A DNA stretch of 22,617 nucleotides from an uncultured Clostridia bacterium (GCA_904501715.1 CAJGCD010000019.1:1-22617), one strand, 5' to 3'; counted from the first letter of the stretch, positions 7,022 through 14,880 are shown. Numbers and translations are program-made. The notes: generated by a model not told the origin, from the letters alone.

Positions 7022-8539
7022 TTATTGTTTGATTGTTTCCTTCACCGTATAATCACTCATGACGTTCACATATATCTCTATTTTATCAGGATATATCAGA
7101 ATTTTACTGATATACTGATCGATTACCAAACGGCGGTTCGCCAATGTGCCATTCCTCAATTGTTGTTCGGCAATATGGAATAACTTACAAATCTGTTCTT
7201 CGGAAAAATTCTCCTGCTTCAATGCCGCCTCGGCTTCGTTCAAATCAAACAGCAGTTTTTCTTTGGACTGTTCCAATTCGTTAAGCTTATCCTTGAAGGC
7301 GGCAGAACCGGTTTCTACCATGAGATTTACCGTATTGCTAATCTTGCGCTCCACGTTACGAAGTTCTGTCTGCAATGCGAGCATTCGCTCTTTGGCACTT
7401 CCCGTTTTTTCCGCTATGTATTCGTTATATTGCTTTACAAGTTGGGGAATTACATTTGGATTAAATAATACACACGACAATCGTTCCAGCACCAATCGTT
7501 CCAACTTATCCCGATTAATTTCTGGATTACTGCATTTTGTATCGCGCTGATTTCGACGTGTACATTTATAAGAGATATACAGTGGGTGATCTGGGCGGGG
7601 CTTACGGGAATTGCCCGCATAGGGGCTTCCACACTCACCACAGTAGATCTTGCCGCTCAATAAATACTCCTGCTTTGCAGAGAATTTGGCGGCTTTGTGC
7701 TGACGCTCTTTCATCTTGGCTTGAACTCGATGAAAATCGTCCTCACTGATAATAGCAGGAATCCCACCGGGAATTCGAATGACCGCATCGGGATCGTATT
7801 CTCCGTGTCGGACATATTTACCCTTGGGATTCTTTGTTGAATCCTTCACGTAAATATATACGCCTGTGTACCGTTCATTTCGCAGAATGGCATACAAGGA
7901 GTTCTTCGCAAATGGAATCCCTCTCCGTGTGCGGTATCCTTTATTGTTTAAGGTATTAATGATATCGGTGTAAGAATAACCGTCAAGGTACATACGGAAG
8001 ATCAGCCTTACTGCCTCCGCTTCGTATTCGTTGATGATATACTTCTGAGTGCTTCGGTCAACTGAATATCCAAGTGCGGGAGGACCGCCCGTAACCTTGC
8101 ATTCCAAGGCATTTTCCTGTAATCCCTTACGGACTTCCCGTGAGAGGTTGAGTGAATAATATTCGTTCATACCCTCAATCACAGATTCCAGAATTACGCT
8201 TTCGGGATTGTCCTGCAAGTTTTCAAGAACAGATATAAGTCTAACGTTATTTTTCTTTAAAATATTTTTGTAAAATGCGGAATCATATCTGTTTCTTGCA
8301 AATCGGTCAAGCTTATGTACGATAACCGCATCGAACTGTTTGTTTGCGGAATCCTTAATCATCCTTTGAAACTCGGGGCGTTTATCGGACGTTCCGCTTA
8401 TACCCCTATCGGCATAAACAGTGAGCAGGACAAAATCGTGCTCATTACAGTACGCTTGTATCGCTCTCAACTGTGCTTCGATAGACTCTTCTCTCTGTAG
8501 GTCAGAAGAAAAACGCGCATATGCAACTGCTCTTTTCAT
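7022..8539 (-). CDS. Large serine recombinase (site-specific integrase type)
   Basis: This 505-residue protein has the order expected for large serine recombinases. The resolvase domain (1-150) has YARFS with catalytic Ser11, and HKLDRFAR near 75-82. A recombinase domain follows (about 155-270). A zinc ribbon has Cys300, Cys303, Cys326 and Cys336, and a coiled coil spans about 375-440. Such enzymes integrate and excise elements by concerted double-strand cleavage. The ATG at 8539 is preferred because AAGGAGG lies about 8 bases upstream; a GTG three codons earlier overlaps that site. It is the last gene of a leftward operon (helicase, 51-aa protein, recombinase) and lies near the left end of the island, which makes it the best candidate for its mobility enzyme. 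Targeting of a tRNA 3' end would be unusual for this class. Confidence 0.93.
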   Translation of the reverse strand: MKRAVAYARFSSDLQREESIEAQLRAIQAYCNEHDFVLLTVYADRGISGTSDKRPEFQRMIKDSANKQFDAVIVHKLDRFARNRYDSAFYKNILKKNNVRLISVLENLQDNPESVILESVIEGMNEYYSLNLSREVRKGLQENALECKVTGGPPALGYSVDRSTQKYIINEYEAEAVRLIFRMYLDGYSYTDIINTLNNKGYRTRRGIPFAKNSLYAILRNERYTGVYIYVKDSTKNPKGKYVRHGEYDPDAVIRIPGGIPAIISEDDFHRVQAKMKERQHKAAKFSAKQEYLLSGKIYCGECGSPYAGNSRKPRPDHPLYISYKCTRRNQRDTKCSNPEINRDKLERLVLERLSCVLFNPNVIPQLVKQYNEYIAEKTGSAKERMLALQTELRNVERKISNTVNLMVETGSAAFKDKLNELEQSKEKLLFDLNEAEAALKQENFSEEQICKLFHIAEQQLRNGTLANRRLVIDQYISKILIYPDKIEIYVNVMSDYTVKETIKQ

Positions 8540-8569
8540 CCTGCTCACCTCCTTCTTTTTTACGGATTT

Positions 8570-8725
8570 TTATGCTACAATATTTTCGTGGTTTATTTCA
8601 GGCATTTCTTTGCTTTCGTTTTGCCCTGCTGCTTCAAGCGCTCGGCAGAGCAAAAGCAGATATTCTGCAAAGGAAATAACTGTTTCTGTAGATATAAATT
8701 TTGCAGTTCGTTCGGCTGATTTCAT
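8570..8725 (-). CDS. Small 51-aa protein coupled to the helicase gene
   Basis: A short gene starting MKSAERTAKF and ending ENIVA. Its ATG overlaps the helicase stop as ATGA (8722-8725), which implies translational coupling. AAGGAG lies about 11 bases upstream, inside the helicase gene. It ends 30 bases before the recombinase start. The sequence is a single likely helix (about 10-33, with LLLLCRALEAA) and an acidic tail. I do not recognise it. A small partner or directionality factor of the recombinase is conceivable from position alone. Confidence 0.6.
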   Translation of the reverse strand: MKSAERTAKFISTETVISFAEYLLLLCRALEAAGQNESKEMPEINHENIVA

Positions 8726-10386
8726 TTGGCATGCGTCTCCTTGGAATCAGAATTACAAACGAAAATAAGACGCCACTCGCCTTGTTTATTTTGAATTTCA
8801 TAAGGCAGATTCATCTCTTTGAGGCGGTTATTGAGCGCGCCGTGTTTTAATATGTCCGCGCGTGACGGTTGTCTATCACTTTTGCCGAACCGCTTATATG
8901 CTTTCACAATTAGTTTTCGCAAGCTTTCTACCGCATTGTCATCGAGAATTTCATTTTTATGAAGTTCATAAAAACCGTCGATTTCTGCATTTGCATTGAG
9001 CGGAGGTTTTCCAAACCATTTCAGAACCTCATCAATGAAAGTAGTTTCTCCGTTAGATAGTTTTTCATAAAAATTGAGTAAACGGTGAATATATACGAAT
9101 GCACTCTTATTTTTTGTAATCACGCGATACGGCATTACAAACAAAATACGTTCTATGTCGTCGTCGCTGTACCATAATTGGGTTGCAAATCTTTGCTTGT
9201 CTTTCTCGCAAATAAGCGAATCAAATTCAAGTTCAAGTTGAACGAAATGCTCCAGCCTCTTTTTTCGATTGGCAAGTTTCTGTTTTGACGGTTCCTGTAC
9301 CCAAACATTGATTCGCTCGCCCTCTTGACAACGTTTTCGCCCCGCCATTTGCATCATTGCAACGCGATTGTCGCTCATAATCACTATGTTTTTCAAAGTG
9401 GGATCGATAAGATTGATTCCGCAATCAATCACCGATGTCGCCAAGAGTATCTTTGCTTCAAACTTCTCGTCAGAAATCAGCTTTTGCCATTCCTCAAGCG
9501 ATTTGCTTTCTGCATCAATGTACAAGGTAGGCACTTTGAATTTACTTTTTAGGCTTTGAGCCTTTTCTTTGTTGTCAATAAACACCAGCCATCGTTCATC
9601 GTTACCGGCGTGAATCAACGGTATGATTTCGGAGAAATCTTCAAAAAAATTCAAATCAACATTTGAAAAATCACTGTCGAAACTGTAGAAATGCATATAC
9701 CTTTTGTCAAGATACAATCGATTTCTTGCGTCAACGAAAGTACGGCGATAATCGAGGAAGTGATTTTCTTCGGCTTCACAAATGCGGTGTACGGTATCCC
9801 AAGGTGTTGCCGTCATATAAATCCGAACTGCGAAATATAATTTCTTTACAATCAGTTTTAAGAGTGAGTCGCATTGCCCGTTGAACATTGCATCGCTTGT
9901 GAAAAAATGGCATTCATCGCAAATTACATATCCAATGTTTTCTATCCATTTTTGGTTTTCCGGATTGCTCAAAAAACTTGGCAATCGGTGATATGTAAGA
10001 ACGCTTGCGTATCCGAAAACATCCTGTTCTCTAACGCCCTTATCAGTTAATAAATCCCGAAGCGGGCAGTTAAGGATTTCCATAATCTTTTTCTTCTGCT
10101 GTTCGCATATAGAGACACGGTTGCTTAGCAATAACACGTTCTTTCCTTTTTCTTTTGCTTTTGAAAGGATATCCCGATAGGCAAGAGTAGATTTTCCCGA
10201 TCCTGTTGCCGCAGAAACAAACACGGGAAAAGCAGATTCCCATTCGTCGATATGCTCACGCAGAGTATCCGCGACGTTTTGATTTTGAAAGTGATGCGGA
10301 TAGCAAAACGGAGGAGCAATTTTGTAATCGTCATACTGCTGATGAATTTTTACAGTCAATAAATTTTTTTGCGTTGTTTTTTTCAT
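8722..10386 (-). CDS. DEAD/DEAH-type SF2 helicase
   Basis: A 554-residue superfamily 2 ATPase. Motif I is AATGSGKST (59-67), motif II is DECH (157-160), motif III is TATP (192-195), and motif VI is MQMAGRKRCQ (about 345-354). Motif Ia (LLLSNR) and motif V (ATSVIDCGINL) are also readable. The C-terminal 170 residues carry no domain I recognise. The layout is closest to restriction-enzyme-R-like or island-associated helicases that unwind or translocate on nucleic acid. It is the first gene of the operon with the 51-aa protein and the recombinase, so it may serve element processing or replication. Base composition is AT-rich. The start is supported by AAAGGAG about 9 bases upstream. Confidence 0.9.
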   Translation of the reverse strand: MKKTTQKNLLTVKIHQQYDDYKIAPPFCYPHHFQNQNVADTLREHIDEWESAFPVFVSAATGSGKSTLAYRDILSKAKEKGKNVLLLSNRVSICEQQKKKIMEILNCPLRDLLTDKGVREQDVFGYASVLTYHRLPSFLSNPENQKWIENIGYVICDECHFFTSDAMFNGQCDSLLKLIVKKLYFAVRIYMTATPWDTVHRICEAEENHFLDYRRTFVDARNRLYLDKRYMHFYSFDSDFSNVDLNFFEDFSEIIPLIHAGNDERWLVFIDNKEKAQSLKSKFKVPTLYIDAESKSLEEWQKLISDEKFEAKILLATSVIDCGINLIDPTLKNIVIMSDNRVAMMQMAGRKRCQEGERINVWVQEPSKQKLANRKKRLEHFVQLELEFDSLICEKDKQRFATQLWYSDDDIERILFVMPYRVITKNKSAFVYIHRLLNFYEKLSNGETTFIDEVLKWFGKPPLNANAEIDGFYELHKNEILDDNAVESLRKLIVKAYKRFGKSDRQPSRADILKHGALNNRLKEMNLPYEIQNKQGEWRLIFVCNSDSKETHAK

Positions 10387-10410
10387 TGCTTTTTCTCCTT
10401 TAATCGTTGC

Positions 10411-10450
10411 GACAAAACTGACAAGTTTTTTGTCTGTAATTATTATATCA
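10411..10450 (-). promoter_or_regulatory. Extended -10 promoter and leader hairpin of the helicase operon
   Basis: On the minus strand, TGA-TATAAT (10450-10442) forms an extended -10 element; no good -35 is seen 17 bases upstream. Between it and the gene is a hairpin, GACAAAACT paired with AGTTTT and TGTC (10411-10434). It could be an operator or a leader structure. Confidence 0.4.
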
Positions 10451-10479
10451 ATTCTTGAACCAGAAAAATAGGATGAAAA

Positions 10480-10518
10480 ACCGGAAAAATAAAAGAAGCA
10501 CCTATTACGGTACTTCTT
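10480..10518 (-). terminator. Terminator of the 389-aa gene, containing its stop codon
   Basis: On the minus strand AAGAAGTACC pairs with GGTGCTTCTT (with one mismatch) across GTAATA, followed by TTATTTTT. The TAA stop of the upstream gene is in the loop. Transcription therefore ends before the helicase operon, which needs its own promoter. Confidence 0.7.
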
Positions 10519-11674
10519 TGAATTGAGATTTTATATTTTTTGTATCAATCAATGCTGATGCTATTTTTCTTATTTGTTTGATTTTGGGTTTATTAAGTTT
10601 ATTTGATATATATAGATCTGAGTCATTATGTTGTTCAATTATCGGATAATCATCAACACAGAATCTAAAAATCTCATCTATTGCAAAAATATTCCCATTT
10701 AAAAAAGAATCGAAAGCATCATAATAATATTTTCTAAAAAAACTAACCGTTTGTGTTTCAATGCGCCGCAAATTATAATTTAATATCACTATATCCGATA
10801 TATTCCAAACGGACTCTGCCGAAAACAGCAGTTCAATATTATTGTAATTTGTAAGTATTTGATAGGCGTAAAAATTGAGATTATTATATGAATATCCTCC
10901 AAATATACCTAATAAATCATCATAGTTCCACTTGCGTTCTTGCGTATGTTTCGACTTAAGTATCGCCTGTGCTATTTGTGGAATTATAGATAGTTGATAC
11001 TCGGTCTCTAAACGATGAAAATTCACCCATCTGAAAATGTATTTCTCTTTGTCTTTTAATTCTTCTGATTTGGAAAGTTCTTTTGCCTTTCTGTACGCAG
11101 CATCAAATGCCGTATATGCTTCCGCAACAGTATTATCGGATGCTTTTTTTGAATCACAAATTCTATCATCAAAAACCAATTTCAACAAATCATACGTTGA
11201 ATCACAGCCATTTTCACTAATAAAAAACAGACTTGCCATATCCAATGACCGACCGCCTCTGTTGTTCATCATTTCGATTACGTGATTTTCCCTCTTTTCT
11301 TCTAGGATGTGTTTGATTTTGTTTTCTCTTGCATTCAAATATTTTTTGATTCGTCTATGTAGTAAGCCTAACGTGTCATCTCTATTGTCATAATACTTTG
11401 TATTATATGAATTGATGTTGTCAAAAGCAAACTTTTTTTCTTTATCTACAAACGATGTTAATAAATCATCATTATCCACACCCATTTCTCCGTATTCTAA
11501 TTGCTTGTTCTTATCAATAATCGGTCTTTTTACATCAAATGAAAGAACAAAAAGCCTCGCTATTATTTCCGTAGTTATGTGTTGCTTTTGTATTTGTGGA
11601 TTACTGTGCAGTTCCGCCTTTAAATATGTTTCAATATATTCGTAAATTGCATTACGCAATGCTTCTAAAGTCAT
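10505..11674 (-). CDS. Unknown 389-aa AT-rich island protein
   Basis: I do not recognise this protein. It is soluble-looking, with no signal peptide or membrane segment, and is rich in Asn, Lys, Tyr and Ile. The N-terminal half is charged and predicted mostly helical. A region with NRGGRSLDMASLFF at about residues 137-150 looks like the best-conserved stretch. The middle (about 185-215) is a short Lys/Glu helix that could be a coiled coil. The start is supported by AAAGGA about 7 bases upstream. It is a single-gene transcript with its own promoter region and terminator, a layout common for cargo such as defence genes, but no motif supports a particular function. Confidence 0.8.
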   Translation of the reverse strand: MTLEALRNAIYEYIETYLKAELHSNPQIQKQHITTEIIARLFVLSFDVKRPIIDKNKQLEYGEMGVDNDDLLTSFVDKEKKFAFDNINSYNTKYYDNRDDTLGLLHRRIKKYLNARENKIKHILEEKRENHVIEMMNNRGGRSLDMASLFFISENGCDSTYDLLKLVFDDRICDSKKASDNTVAEAYTAFDAAYRKAKELSKSEELKDKEKYIFRWVNFHRLETEYQLSIIPQIAQAILKSKHTQERKWNYDDLLGIFGGYSYNNLNFYAYQILTNYNNIELLFSAESVWNISDIVILNYNLRRIETQTVSFFRKYYYDAFDSFLNGNIFAIDEIFRFCVDDYPIIEQHNDSDLYISNKLNKPKIKQIRKIASALIDTKNIKSQFKEVP

Positions 11675-11699
11675 AACGATTCCTTTCTGTGCCGCGGTG

Positions 11700-11735
11700 T
11701 ATATCTTAATTATATCATAAAAATATTAAGATATA
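11700..11735 (-). promoter_or_regulatory. Promoter with inverted repeat upstream of the 389-aa gene
   Basis: TATATCTTAAT (11700-11710) pairs perfectly with ATTAAGATATA (11725-11735). On the minus strand a -10 TATAAT (11714-11709) lies within this repeat. A -35 of TTTATA is 17 bases upstream and overlaps the other arm. The overlap suggests an operator over the promoter. Confidence 0.45.
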
Positions 11736-11785
11736 AAGTATCAATAGCAAAAATATCACAGCACAGAAACGAAATCGCTTTTTCA

Positions 11786-11911
11786 TTACTTATTTCTATT
11801 CTTAAGCGGATTCTTAACGCCGCGGCTTACGAGATAGACCGAGGCGGCGAGAATAGCTCCCTCGGCAAAGGCGGCAAGCGGCGTTCCTACAAGTGCAAAT
11901 ATAATGGGCAT
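11786..11911 (-). CDS. Small hydrophobic protein, 41 aa
   Basis: A single-helix membrane peptide starting MPIIFALVGT, with a hydrophobic segment about 2-29 and a basic tail (SRGVKNPLKNRNK), so the C-terminus should be cytoplasmic. GAGGTGA lies just upstream, and the gene starts four bases after the stop of the preceding small protein. Its base composition matches the GC-richer operon to its right rather than the AT-rich gene to its left. Such tiny proteins are common at the ends of element operons; the function is unknown. Confidence 0.55.
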   Translation of the reverse strand: MPIIFALVGTPLAAFAEGAILAASVYLVSRGVKNPLKNRNK

Positions 11912-11915
11912 ACCG

Positions 11916-12011
11916 TCACCTCAAAAATCCTGCATTTTTTGTGCTTGCGTTCTCCATAATACAAAGCACCGCGAGCGAAATAATAAATCCTGCCAAAGTC
12001 CACCGCATCAT
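11916..12011 (-). CDS. Small membrane protein, 31 aa, coupled to the resolvase
   Basis: A 31-residue peptide, MMRWTLAGFI onward, with one hydrophobic helix (about 4-19) and a short polar tail. The start overlaps the resolvase stop as ATGA (12008-12011). AAGGAGG lies about 10 bases upstream within the resolvase gene, which supports real translation. It is followed closely by the 41-aa gene. I do not recognise the family; small one-helix proteins of this type are frequent in mobile elements of Firmicutes. Confidence 0.55.
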   Translation of the reverse strand: MMRWTLAGFIISLAVLCIMENASTKNAGFLR

Positions 12012-12565
12012 AATTCTGTAACCTCCTTGACCTTTCTGTAAAATGTGCTTGGCTTCATATTCAGACGTTTCATAGCCTCCACAGCGGTTATATCTCCGCA
12101 TCTCCATATAGAGACTACCTCCGTCAGCTTCGGGTGTTCTATGGGCTTTCTGCCCTTGTAAACACCGTTTTCTTTTGCTATCGCGATCCCCTCCTTTTGT
12201 CGCTGTAATATGTATTCACGCTCAAGCTCGGCTACCGCGCCGAAGACGGTGAGCATAAAGCGACCTGTTGGAGTTGTGGTGTCGATAGCTTCTTTTTTCG
12301 ATATAAACTCAACCTGTTTCGCGGTAAGCTGCTCCACAAGCTCCAACAAGTCTTTTGTATTACGTGCAAAACGGCTTATGGATTCCACTATTACCACGTC
12401 ACCGCAACGCACGAAATTCATCATTCTTTTAAGCTCGGGACGATCTGTGTTCTTGCCGCTCATACGGTCGATATACACCTGATCCACTCCGAGCTCGCGC
12501 ATAAGCACCTCTTGTCTTGCGGTGCTTTGGTCTGTCGTACTGATTCGTATGTAACCGATATTCAA
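12008..12565 (-). CDS. Small serine resolvase/invertase
   Basis: A 185-residue recombinase of the resolvase/invertase family. The catalytic domain shows GYIRIS with Ser9, then ESISRFARNT (about 80-89) and AELEREYI (about 117-124). The C-terminal 45 residues form a Hin-like helix-turn-helix (TAVEAMKRLNMKPSTFYRKV). I chose the TTG at 12565 because AAGGAG lies 7 bases upstream; a GTG further upstream (12610) has no such site and adds 15 unlike residues. Proteins of this type resolve multimers of plasmids or transposons, or invert short DNA segments. A large inverted repeat lies directly upstream (12590-12722) and may be its target or control region. It is in an operon with the amidoligase and amidotransferase. 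Confidence 0.9.
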   Translation of the reverse strand: MNIGYIRISTTDQSTARQEVLMRELGVDQVYIDRMSGKNTDRPELKRMMNFVRCGDVVIVESISRFARNTKDLLELVEQLTAKQVEFISKKEAIDTTTPTGRFMLTVFGAVAELEREYILQRQKEGIAIAKENGVYKGRKPIEHPKLTEVVSIWRCGDITAVEAMKRLNMKPSTFYRKVKEVTEL

Positions 12566-12589
12566 TTTTCTTCTCCTTTCGCTAAAAGA

Positions 12590-12722
12590 TTTTTGAGCCT
12601 TGCGAATCACCGTCTGATTTTTGTTTCCACTTATTCCTTATTAGTGATTTGCTAAATGTGCGCTTCGCGCACACTTAGCTGATGTGGAAACAAAAATCAT
12701 CCGTCTCCGCAAAGCTCAAAAA
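12590..12722. repeat. Nested inverted repeat upstream of the resolvase
   Basis: The arms are about 40 bases long. The inner 16 bases (12615-12630 and 12684-12699) are perfect complements, TGATTTTTGTTTCCAC. The outer parts share TTTTTGAGC and TTGCG with small gaps. The 53-base centre contains a further hairpin, TGTGCGC-TTC-GCGCACA (12657-12673), flanked by GCTAA/TTAGC. No T-run follows, so it is not a simple terminator. It could be a resolvase recombination site, an invertible segment or a single-strand origin. Confidence 0.7.
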
Positions 12723-12831
12723 TCATAATTCTCATTAGGGTCAGTTTCTCCGGTGGCATATTCCAAAATGCAGAAACCGACTCTATTGGTACAGAGTGCC
12801 AGTGTGTCAATAGAGTGTACCCCATCGGCAT
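12697..12831 (-). CDS. Possible 44-aa ORF after the amidotransferase gene
   Basis: An open frame starting MPMGYTLLTH, beginning one base after the TAG of the amidotransferase gene, on the same strand, and ending GDG at the inner arm of the inverted repeat. There is no convincing ribosome binding site. It contains a -35-like TTGACA and a 9-bp inverted repeat, ACTCTATTG/CAATAGAGT (12780-12816), so the sequence may be regulatory rather than coding. Confidence 0.3.
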   Translation of the reverse strand: MPMGYTLLTHWHSVPIESVSAFWNMPPEKLTLMRIMIFELCGDG

Positions 12832-12832
12832 A

Positions 12833-13753
12833 CTAATACTGACCGCAGTACAGATACTCTTCAATATCATCGGTGGTAAATCCCTCGGCAAGCAGAAGGT
12901 CTATATCCTCGGAAGATACACCGAAGCTCGTTGCAACTGCTTTAAGCTCACGGACATATTCCTTGTCACGCGGCTTTTTACGGTAGGAAAAATCGTCCCA
13001 CAGCGAATATGGCGCATAGTACCGCATCGGATATGTAAACTTAAAGTCCGCTTTGCTTTGTCTGCCCTTGTTGTCGATTTTAAGAATCGTGCCGCTTTCT
13101 GCATTTACCTTTTCATACTGTCCGAGATTGTACGGGAATCTGTATAATGCCGCTCTCAATATTTCCTCGGTGGAGGCGTAAACGTATACGCCGATCTCCT
13201 TGAAATGATAAATGCACATCGGGTTATCGCCCTTGACAAAATACAGATTGTTATCTCTGTCCATTACCGTCAGCACAAACGAGCCCTCCAAAAGCTCAGC
13301 CGTATATTTCAATGCCTTGAAATCAAGCTCACCGTATTTCTCAATCAACTGCACCGCCACGTAGCTGTCCGTTTCGATCTTCGTCTCGGGCAGTTTTTCC
13401 GTTCGTTGCAGTTCATCGTCGTTGTATAAAACTCCGTTGTGCGCGAGAGCAAAATCGACGTTTCCCACACGCCCGACAAAAGGGTGATTGTTGTAATTCT
13501 TCTTTTCATTGCCTTGTGTTGTCATACGAGTATGCCCCATAACGTAGTGAACACCGCTCGGTATACGGAAGTACATCTTATGGGCAGGGAGAGGTCTTTT
13601 GTATACGCAGAGGCGATCACCGTAATTAAAGGAGATTCCCGTGGCATCCGTTCCTCTTGCCTCACATTCAACGGACAGTATTGATATCATACTGTTCATT
13701 TGCTTTCGGCTCAATGCTTCGCCGTAATCAAGTATTCCGAAAAGACAGCACAT
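12833..13753 (-). CDS. Class II glutamine amidotransferase-like protein
   Basis: A 306-residue stand-alone glutaminase domain of the class II (Ntn hydrolase) type, which releases ammonia from glutamine for a partner enzyme. The mature N-terminal nucleophile would be Cys2 (MCCLFGI), exposed after Met removal. Family motifs are RGTDATG (33-39), GHTRMTTQGN (73-82), AHNG (104-107, oxyanion hole) and ETDSY (127-131). There is no synthase domain, unlike GlmS or PurF. Its start overlaps the amidoligase stop by one base (TAATG, 13751-13755), with AGGAGG upstream. That implies coupled synthesis and a joint reaction: glutamine-derived ammonia or glutamine itself used in an amide ligation. Confidence 0.88.
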   Translation of the reverse strand: MCCLFGILDYGEALSRKQMNSMISILSVECEARGTDATGISFNYGDRLCVYKRPLPAHKMYFRIPSGVHYVMGHTRMTTQGNEKKNYNNHPFVGRVGNVDFALAHNGVLYNDDELQRTEKLPETKIETDSYVAVQLIEKYGELDFKALKYTAELLEGSFVLTVMDRDNNLYFVKGDNPMCIYHFKEIGVYVYASTEEILRAALYRFPYNLGQYEKVNAESGTILKIDNKGRQSKADFKFTYPMRYYAPYSLWDDFSYRKKPRDKEYVRELKAVATSFGVSSEDIDLLLAEGFTTDDIEEYLYCGQY

Positions 13754-14856
13754 TATATATCCTCCTCACATTCCACAGGCTCGTTGATATAGAGTCTGCG
13801 TTCTTTAAGATACTGCACAAGCTCGGCTGCTGTACAACTCGAAACAAAGGTCGTCCACGACAGCCTTTTCACCTCATCATCCGACAAACAAAGAGCCACG
13901 TCGCAAACTCGGTCAACGAGCTGTAACGTGGCTATAACTGTATTCAGTTTAAGTGTGCCTCTGAACATACGGAACTCAATGGTGTCGGTGTTTTCAAGAT
14001 TGACACAGGTGTATCTACCGTTGTGAGTACCTTTCTTTACGTGGTCTAATACGTCTCTCGGTGATTCCTTGTATCCGTATCTTGCCGCCCAACGTTCAAG
14101 CTGTCGGTGTGTACGGCGGGAGAACTTCAAAAGCTCGTCCCAAAACTTTTCAAAGAGATACAGAATACGGGCAATGGTCGCCTCACGCTCTGCATCGGTC
14201 TCACCGAGGGAGGTTCGGTTAACGTGGATATGCAAACCGCACGTTCCCGCCTGATGCGAAGAATACCCCATAGCTTTGAGTTTTTCAAGAAGCCTGTCCC
14301 ACGGCATTTCATTTGTATGATAATCAAGCGTCATAGGGTACGTAACAACCTCAAAGCCTTCTTCAAGTGAACCGTCGTGCTTGCAGTAGATTCGCCTTTC
14401 TCCGCCCGTATTTACGGCGTATACGGCGCTGTCGGCGTTCTCGTCGTATTCTCCCGCGCCGTCCACTTCAAGCTCTACGCCGAAATACCGCTTTCCGTCA
14501 CCGTAGAATACAGGCGTAGGCTTGTAGTAATAGTCGTGAATGGAACGGTCTTCACGTTGGGCGTGGCATTCACGGCAATATGGGTCATCGTCCTCGTAGT
14601 TGTCGTAATAGGCATCCTCGGTACGGATTAGCCTCCCGCAGGACGTGCAGGAGGTGTAATAGTCCTCATAGCATCTTTCACATAAGGGTACGCTGTCAGA
14701 GCCGCTGTTGTCGTTGTTCCATATCCTCTCACCGCAGCGGGTACAGATAACGGTCTCATTTCCGAGGCAGCTTGAACAATAGTAGTCTCCTTCAAATTCG
14801 ATAAGCTGATCGAGAGGGTAAGGCTCGCGACAGCTTGCACAGGTGGGTTCTCTCAT
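13753..14856 (-). CDS. Amidoligase-family enzyme with N-terminal zinc modules
   Basis: A 367-residue protein in two parts. Residues 1-100 hold six CxxC pairs (Cys6/9, 27/30, 38/41, 59/62, 70/73, 94/97), forming three LIM-like zinc modules that may bind protein or nucleic acid. Residues about 120-330 match the amidoligase family, COOH-NH2 ligases of the glutamine-synthetase fold: GVELEV (126-131), KHDGSL (159-164), CGLHIHV (206-212) and EFRMFRGT (294-301). I start at the ATG at 14856, with GGAGG about 7 bases upstream; a TTG five codons earlier overlaps that site. Known amidoligase neighbourhoods include class II amidotransferases, as here, and are thought to modify peptides or cell-surface polymers. 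The zinc region suggests a protein or peptide target. Confidence 0.88.
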   Translation of the reverse strand: MREPTCASCREPYPLDQLIEFEGDYYCSSCLGNETVICTRCGERIWNNDNSGSDSVPLCERCYEDYYTSCTSCGRLIRTEDAYYDNYEDDDPYCRECHAQREDRSIHDYYYKPTPVFYGDGKRYFGVELEVDGAGEYDENADSAVYAVNTGGERRIYCKHDGSLEEGFEVVTYPMTLDYHTNEMPWDRLLEKLKAMGYSSHQAGTCGLHIHVNRTSLGETDAEREATIARILYLFEKFWDELLKFSRRTHRQLERWAARYGYKESPRDVLDHVKKGTHNGRYTCVNLENTDTIEFRMFRGTLKLNTVIATLQLVDRVCDVALCLSDDEVKRLSWTTFVSSCTAAELVQYLKERRLYINEPVECEEDI

Positions 14857-14880
14857 TATGTATTCCTCCAAAATAAAATT

